Shown here one piece after another: positions 60,428-64,000 of a stretch of 64,000 bases of DNA (the stretch's first letter is position 1; every line of letters starts with the position of its first letter). Location of the stretch: positions 54,169-118,168 of the forward strand of contig JAFEDJ010000059.1 in NCBI GenBank assembly GCA_018241685.1, given 5' to 3'. The position numbers were made by a program, and so were the translations under genes. The stretch comes from Pseudomonadota bacterium (GTDB taxonomy: Bacteria > Pseudomonadota > Gammaproteobacteria > Burkholderiales > Rhodocyclaceae). The notes beneath the pieces are model-generated. The model saw only the letters and a program-made list of their open reading frames with translations. It had not been told where the DNA came from and did not search any database.

Positions 60428-62142
60428 GTCCCGGGGGCATCGGCAAGTGCCGGATAGGCCTTGGTCTCCACTGGCCGCGCATCGACCAACTCGCCACACT
60501 GGGGCTTCAGCCAAGCCATCCAGTCTTCCCACCAACTACCGCTGCTCTCCTCGGCCTGTTCATACCAACCTTCTGCCGTATCGGTACGCCGGGCTTGCCC
60601 AACCCAGAACTTGCGCTTGGGCGGCTTGACGGGCGGATTGACGATGCCAAGGATGTGGCCGGAACTCGACAGGACAAAGCGCTTCACGCCGCCCACGTAG
60701 TTCATGGCGCGGAAAGTCTGCTTCCATGGCGCGATGTGGTCATCCTCCGCCGACACCGCATAAACCGGCTGGGTGATCGCCCCCAGATCGATGGGCTCCC
60801 CTGCAACGGTGAGGCTATCCTTGTCGATCAGGCGGTTGTGCAGGTAGAGCTCCCGTAGATACCAGGCATGCATCGTGAAGGGCATGCGCGTGGTGTCCAT
60901 GTTCCAGTACAGGACATCGAAGGGCGGCGGCGTTTCACCATACAGCCAGCCATGCACGACGTAGTGCCAGATCAGGCTGTTCGAACGCAGCAGGCGGAAC
61001 GCCGAAGCCATCTCCGCGCCGTCCAGGTAGCCCTTGCGCTCCATGTTCTGGGTGATGAAGCGGATGCTTCCTTCGTCGATGAAGACTTCGATATCGCCCG
61101 GCTTGTGGAAATCGACCAATGTGGTGAGCAGCGTCCAGTGGGACACCGGCACATCCTCCGGCGCGAAATGGCGGTTGGCCCAGGCCATGTAGGTACTCAA
61201 TGCCGTGCCACCGATGCAGTAACCAACCGCATGTACCTTTGGCGCACCGGTCACCCCACGCGCCGTATCGATGAGGGCCTGCACACCTTCGAGCAGGTAA
61301 TCGTCGAAGCTGACATCCCGCATCTCCGGCCCCGGATTCTTCCAGCTGGTGATAAACACATCGAAGCCCTGATCCAGCAGGTAGCGGATCATGCTCTTCC
61401 TGGGGTTCAGGTCGAGGATGTAGAACTTGTTGATCCACGGCGTGACGATCACGATGGGCGTCCTGTACACCTGCGCCTTGGTCGGCGTGTAATGCAGAAC
61501 CTCCAGCAAACGGTTGCGGAACACCACCTTGCCCGGCGTAGTCGCCAGGTTCTGACCGACGGTGAAATCGCTGGGGTCAGTCATCCGGATGTTGCCGGCT
61601 TCCACGTCGTCGAGAAAGTTCCGGAAGCCCCGCGCCAGGCTCTCGCCCTTGGTTTCCACGGCCAGCCGCATCGCCACCGGATTCATCCAGAAGAAGTTCG
61701 ACGGTGCTACCGCATTGAGCCATTTCCGCCACCAGAACGCAGCCCGGCGGCGCTCCTTCTGCGACAGCCCCGGGGTCTCATACAACATGTCCTGGACATG
61801 ATGGGTCATGACCAGATACCACTCCTTCACCAGATCCCACGTCGGGGATTCAGCCCAGACAGCATCGGCGAAGCGGTTGTCGTCTTCATGGGGTCGGAGC
61901 GGATCTTCGCTGGGCAGGCCAAGCAACTTGCGCCAGCTGTGCCATTGCAAGGCCCATAGGCTTCCTGAGACGCGTGTCATCGCCTCGGTCAGCTCCTGGG
62001 GATGGGCGAGCCACGCAAGCTGCGCATGCACCAAGGGAGCGGCCATACCGAGCGGATCAATCGAAGACTCGACCGAATCATGCAGTCGCCTCAGCGACTT
62101 GCGGGCAAGATCAAGCGGTGGTGCGGGTTCACGGCGGGGCAT
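60409..62142 (-). CDS. phaC: class I poly(3-hydroxyalkanoate) synthase
   Basis: 577 residues from the ATG at 62142, preceded by AAAGGAG. N-terminal domain, then the alpha/beta catalytic domain with the PHA synthase box GYCIGGTAL (catalytic Cys), Asp in VSAEDDHIAPW and His in LSSSGHILGIVNPP. Also TPWINKFYILDLNPRKSMIR, the class I signature. It polymerises 3-hydroxyacyl-CoA into carbon-storage granules. No phaA or phaB gene is adjacent. Its promoter region lies in 62143-62323, shared with the divergent Usp gene. Confidence 0.95.
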   Translation of the reverse strand: MPRREPAPPLDLARKSLRRLHDSVESSIDPLGMAAPLVHAQLAWLAHPQELTEAMTRVSGSLWALQWHSWRKLLGLPSEDPLRPHEDDNRFADAVWAESPTWDLVKEWYLVMTHHVQDMLYETPGLSQKERRRAAFWWRKWLNAVAPSNFFWMNPVAMRLAVETKGESLARGFRNFLDDVEAGNIRMTDPSDFTVGQNLATTPGKVVFRNRLLEVLHYTPTKAQVYRTPIVIVTPWINKFYILDLNPRKSMIRYLLDQGFDVFITSWKNPGPEMRDVSFDDYLLEGVQALIDTARGVTGAPKVHAVGYCIGGTALSTYMAWANRHFAPEDVPVSHWTLLTTLVDFHKPGDIEVFIDEGSIRFITQNMERKGYLDGAEMASAFRLLRSNSLIWHYVVHGWLYGETPPPFDVLYWNMDTTRMPFTMHAWYLRELYLHNRLIDKDSLTVAGEPIDLGAITQPVYAVSAEDDHIAPWKQTFRAMNYVGGVKRFVLSSSGHILGIVNPPVKPPKRKFWVGQARRTDTAEGWYEQAEESSGSWWEDWMAWLKPQCGELVDARPVETKAYPALADAPGTYVLEH

Positions 62143-62323
62143 GAGTCACAACTCCTTTCATGCGAAATCAATTGACTCCCGACATCATGTGCGAGGTCGG
62201 CAAATTCCTGTGCTGTTGAAATCGTGAGCCTGACTGGACAACGGACCGTTGATATTCGTCAAGCCGCCCCCGAACAGACTGCGCTTTATAATGGGACACC
62301 CAGTTCCCGACAGGATCGACACC

Positions 62324-62767
62324 ATGTTCAAGAACATTCTGGTCCCAACCGATGGGTCCGAACTCTCCGACTCCACCGTGGCCAGGGCCATCAGCTTCGC
62401 CAAGGAAGCCGGAGCACGACTCACCTTCTTTTATGCCCAGCCGGATTTTCCAATGCCTATCTACGGCGAAGGCGCCCTGATAGACCCGACCACCCCCGAA
62501 CAGTTCAGTCGTGCCGCCGCCGCGGAAGCGGAAGCAATCCTGTCCCGCGCCCGCGCCAGCGCAGAGGATGCCGGCGTCGAATCGAGCAGCGACACCCTCG
62601 TCAGCGAAGTTCCCTATGAAGCTATCATCGAAGCCGCCGAGCGCAACGGATGTGACCTTATCTTCATGGCCTCCCATGGCCGGCGCGGCCTGAGCGGCCT
62701 GCTGCTGGGCAGCGAAACCCAGAAGGTACTGACCCACAGCAAGGTTCCCGTGCTGGTCTACCGCTGA
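62324..62767 (+). CDS. universal stress protein (UspA family)
   Basis: 147 residues from the ATG at 62324. Single Usp domain: MFKNILVPTDGSELSDSTVA with the nucleotide Asp, LTFFYAQPDFPMPIYGEG, CDLIFMASHGRRGLSGLLLG with the G-x2-G-x(9)-G-S/T type ATP loop, and VLTHSKVPVLVYR at the C-terminus. ATP-binding Usp proteins support survival under stress, starvation or low oxygen, which suits the neighbouring phaC and cbb3 genes. It is followed by a strong hairpin terminator (62806-62834). Confidence 0.93.
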   Translation: MFKNILVPTDGSELSDSTVARAISFAKEAGARLTFFYAQPDFPMPIYGEGALIDPTTPEQFSRAAAAEAEAILSRARASAEDAGVESSSDTLVSEVPYEAIIEAAERNGCDLIFMASHGRRGLSGLLLGSETQKVLTHSKVPVLVYR

Positions 62768-62805
62768 ATTCCAAGCCACGAGCGGTCGCCACGCGTATCA
62801 AAAGA

Positions 62806-62834
62806 AAGGGCCTCGCAGAAACTGCGAGGCCCTT
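62806..62834. terminator. bidirectional terminator between usp and the cbb3-associated genes
   Basis: Perfect 13-bp stem AAGGGCCTCGCAG (62806-62818) / CTGCGAGGCCCTT (62822-62834) with an AAA loop. On the plus strand it is followed by ctgtctt; on the minus strand by TCTTTTG. It can end both the usp transcript and the minus-strand transcript that finishes at 62880. Confidence 0.88.
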
Positions 62835-62879
62835 CTGTCTTGCCAGTACCGAGACTCCAGAATACGGCAATCCGCCGAA

Positions 62880-63122
62880 TCACTCGGACTCAGTATTATT
62901 GATTTCCGCTGCAGTCTGCTGGAAAAACAGCGTACAGAGGCTGGACGCGGCGCAAACGAGCCAGAAGCCGAAGAAACCGATCGAATACGTTGCGATCGCA
63001 GAAAAATGCACCGGCTCACCCAGCAGATACAGCTCCTGTGGATTGACCACGGTGAAGAAGATGATCTCAGCCACACCTGCAACCAAGAACGAGGGCCATA
63101 GAACCTGGATCAGTTTCAGCAT
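62880..63122 (-). CDS. small hypothetical membrane protein in the cbb3-associated cluster
   Basis: 80 residues from the ATG at 63122, with GGGGAG eight bases before. Two helices: about 6-28 (VLWPSFLVAGVAEIIFFTVV) and about 40-66 (IATYSIGFFGFWLVCAASSL), joined by NPQELYLLGEPVHF, ending in an acidic tail. It lies 50 bases after the DUF3149 gene on the same strand. Small two-helix proteins of this kind are common at the end of ccoG-fixH groups in betaproteobacteria, but I cannot name the family. Confidence 0.75.
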   Translation of the reverse strand: MLKLIQVLWPSFLVAGVAEIIFFTVVNPQELYLLGEPVHFSAIATYSIGFFGFWLVCAASSLCTLFFQQTAAEINNTESE

Positions 63123-63143
63123 GCTCAAGCTCCCCAAATAAAT

Positions 63144-63163
63144 GCGGGCCCCAAAGGGCCCGC
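63144..63163 (-). terminator. hairpin between the DUF3149 gene and the small membrane protein
   Basis: Perfect 8-bp stem GCGGGCCC/GGGCCCGC (63144-63151 and 63156-63163) with a four-base loop, followed on the minus strand by ATTTATTTGG. Probably a partial terminator or stabilising structure within the cluster. Confidence 0.5.
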
Positions 63164-63172
63164 GTCAGTCAG

Positions 63173-63313
63173 CTAGGAATGAGAATGTCGTTCGTCTTCT
63201 GCGATGTGCCGCTGGGCAAAACGGTACAGATACCCAGCCATCACAATGACGAACCCAATCGTGAACAAGCTCAGCAGACCAATGTCGCTACCGAACAATT
63301 CCTTCCAGGCCAT
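63173..63313 (-). CDS. DUF3149-like small membrane protein
   Basis: 46 residues, too short to be flagged by length alone. Start is the ATG at 63313 with an excellent ribosome site (GGAGGAAG). The protein begins MAWKELFGSDIGLLSLFTIG, has one helix (about 12-30) and ends in a basic, His-rich tail (YRFAQRHIAEDERHSHS). The WKELF...G-LSLF pattern fits DUF3149, a family of tiny membrane proteins of unknown role often found by cbb3 oxidase genes. It follows fixH by 13 bases. Confidence 0.8.
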   Translation of the reverse strand: MAWKELFGSDIGLLSLFTIGFVIVMAGYLYRFAQRHIAEDERHSHS

Positions 63314-63326
63314 GACTTCCTCCATG

Positions 63327-63863
63327 TCAATCAACAGGTTTCAGATCCGCTGAATCGATCCGGATCTCCGTCTCTGTGGGGAGGAATGCGGCCCCTGACA
63401 GCCTCCAGCTGCGGGACTCATCTTCTATCAACACCTTCCAGTGGGCACTCACCAGTTCATTCTGGAGACGCCCATGATATGCACCATCACTGCGTTCCAT
63501 GACGAGCAGCTGGTCCAGGCCGCCACGGGTCGGATGAGCTAGCGTCACCATCAACTTGGCTGGCAGCTCAACCCCCGGCTTGGCCTGGAGTGCCACCGAC
63601 AGCCCATCCGCGGTGAACCGGACTTCGGCCTTCAAGCCCAGATTGGCCGCTGCGCCAGCCCTTGCCAGCGTTTGATTTATCGCCAGCCCCTGCTTGTAGT
63701 AATCGTCGGCCACCATACCGTCGAAAGACGTCACGGCCAGCCACATTGTGATGCTGCCACCGATGATCGCCGTCACCGGCATCAGCATCAGCAACCAAGT
63801 CCAGTGTTCCTTGTACCAAGGAGTGGAGGAAACCTGATTCGGGGCCATTGCTCTTTGATTCAT
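63327..63863 (-). CDS. fixH: FixH/CcoH-family cbb3 oxidase accessory protein
   Basis: 178 residues. One N-terminal helix (about 22-46, WTWLLMLMPVTAIIGGSITM) followed by the family mark DGMVADDYYKQGLAINQTLA and a periplasmic beta-rich domain (FTADGLSVALQAKPGVELPA; LTVTLAHPTR-like strand). FixH/CcoH helps assemble or stabilise cbb3 cytochrome oxidase, used at low oxygen. It starts 12 bases after the stop of the ccoG-like gene and precedes the DUF3149 gene, the usual order ccoG-fixH-small protein. Confidence 0.92.
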   Translation of the reverse strand: MNQRAMAPNQVSSTPWYKEHWTWLLMLMPVTAIIGGSITMWLAVTSFDGMVADDYYKQGLAINQTLARAGAAANLGLKAEVRFTADGLSVALQAKPGVELPAKLMVTLAHPTRGGLDQLLVMERSDGAYHGRLQNELVSAHWKVLIEDESRSWRLSGAAFLPTETEIRIDSADLKPVD

Positions 63864-63875
63864 ATCTCAGCTTCT

Positions 63876-64000
63876 TTACTGCGGTATCAGGAACACCGAC
63901 TTCTCCCGTACCGCCACGGTTTCATCGTCCAGCGCCTTCACCTCGATATACACGGTGTTGGAGCCGGGCTTGCCCGACTCGGGCGGCGCCGCCACTTCGA
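63876..64000 (-). CDS. ccoG: CcoG (FixG/RdxA) cbb3 accessory protein, C-terminal fragment at window edge
   Basis: Only the last 41 residues are in the window, ending at a TAA (63876-63878). The piece PGSNTVYIEVKALDDETVAV followed by REKSVFLIPQ is the immunoglobulin-like C-terminal domain of FixG/CcoG proteins. Full-length CcoG is a membrane ferredoxin-like copper reductase needed for cbb3 oxidase maturation. Its position 12 bases before fixH supports the call. Confidence 0.75.
   Translation of the reverse strand, partial: EVAAPPESGKPGSNTVYIEVKALDDETVAVREKSVFLIPQ

Overview
The window is high-GC DNA (roughly two thirds G+C) from a Gram-negative, respiratory bacterium. Its gene set suggests a betaproteobacterium, most likely of the Rhodocyclales (Azospira / Azonexus / Thauera type): class I PHA synthase, cytochrome c', the ccoG-fixH end of a cbb3 oxidase cluster, many periplasmic lipoproteins and cytochromes, and sigma-54 regulation. 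This placement is inferred from gene content and style; there is no rRNA or tRNA gene here to settle it. I see no insertion sequence, integrase, CRISPR array or prophage, so it reads as ordinary chromosome rich in accessory transport and sulfur-related functions.

Layout. 1-3.6 kb: exbB-exbD-exbD energising genes (minus strand), divergent from a sigma-54 activator without a sensor domain, with a large inverted repeat and a -24/-12 type promoter between them. 3.9-15.8 kb: a four-gene tripartite RND efflux operon (adaptor, two pumps, outer-membrane lipoprotein), then cytochrome b561 and a tail-specific protease. 16-19 kb: small genes (a Cys-rich YidD-like protein, two poorly known membrane-anchored proteins, GNAT, SnoaL-like). 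19.4-22.7 kb: a run of exported proteins of unknown function (DUF6152, two paralogues, a rhodanese-like protein with Ser in place of the catalytic Cys). 22.8-29.4 kb: GT2 glycosyltransferase, a second tail-specific protease, MipA/OmpV, AI-2E-type permease and an alpha-oxoamine synthase. 29.5-40.4 kb (minus strand): a large hybrid sensor kinase, then cytochrome c', a Tat-exported dienelactone hydrolase, SMP-30, an octaheme cytochrome with TPRs, and an arylsulfatase. 40.7-47.4 kb: a second RND pump with adaptor, a small exported protein, and a trypsin/RTX/DUF4214 protein. 47.6-53.1 kb: a TauD/ABC/DszC-like organosulfur operon ending in lepB. 53.4-64 kb: BT1 transporter, UbiB kinase, MFS transporter, HD-GYP regulator, DNA glycosylase, PhaC, Usp and the ccoG-fixH end of a cbb3 cluster.

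How it may fit together. Three blocks point to scavenging sulfur from organic sulfonates, sulfones or sulfate esters: the SfnR/PspF-like activator with Exb proteins, the arylsulfatase block, and the TauD/ABC/DszC-like operon. Seven intergenic sites match the GG-N10-GC core of sigma-54 promoters with extra consensus bases and sit at sensible distances before the exb genes, both RND systems, DUF6152, the rhodanese-like gene, SMP-30 and the arylsulfatase. I infer a possible dispersed sigma-54 regulon. In GC-rich DNA some of these matches will be chance, so this is a hypothesis and not an established fact.
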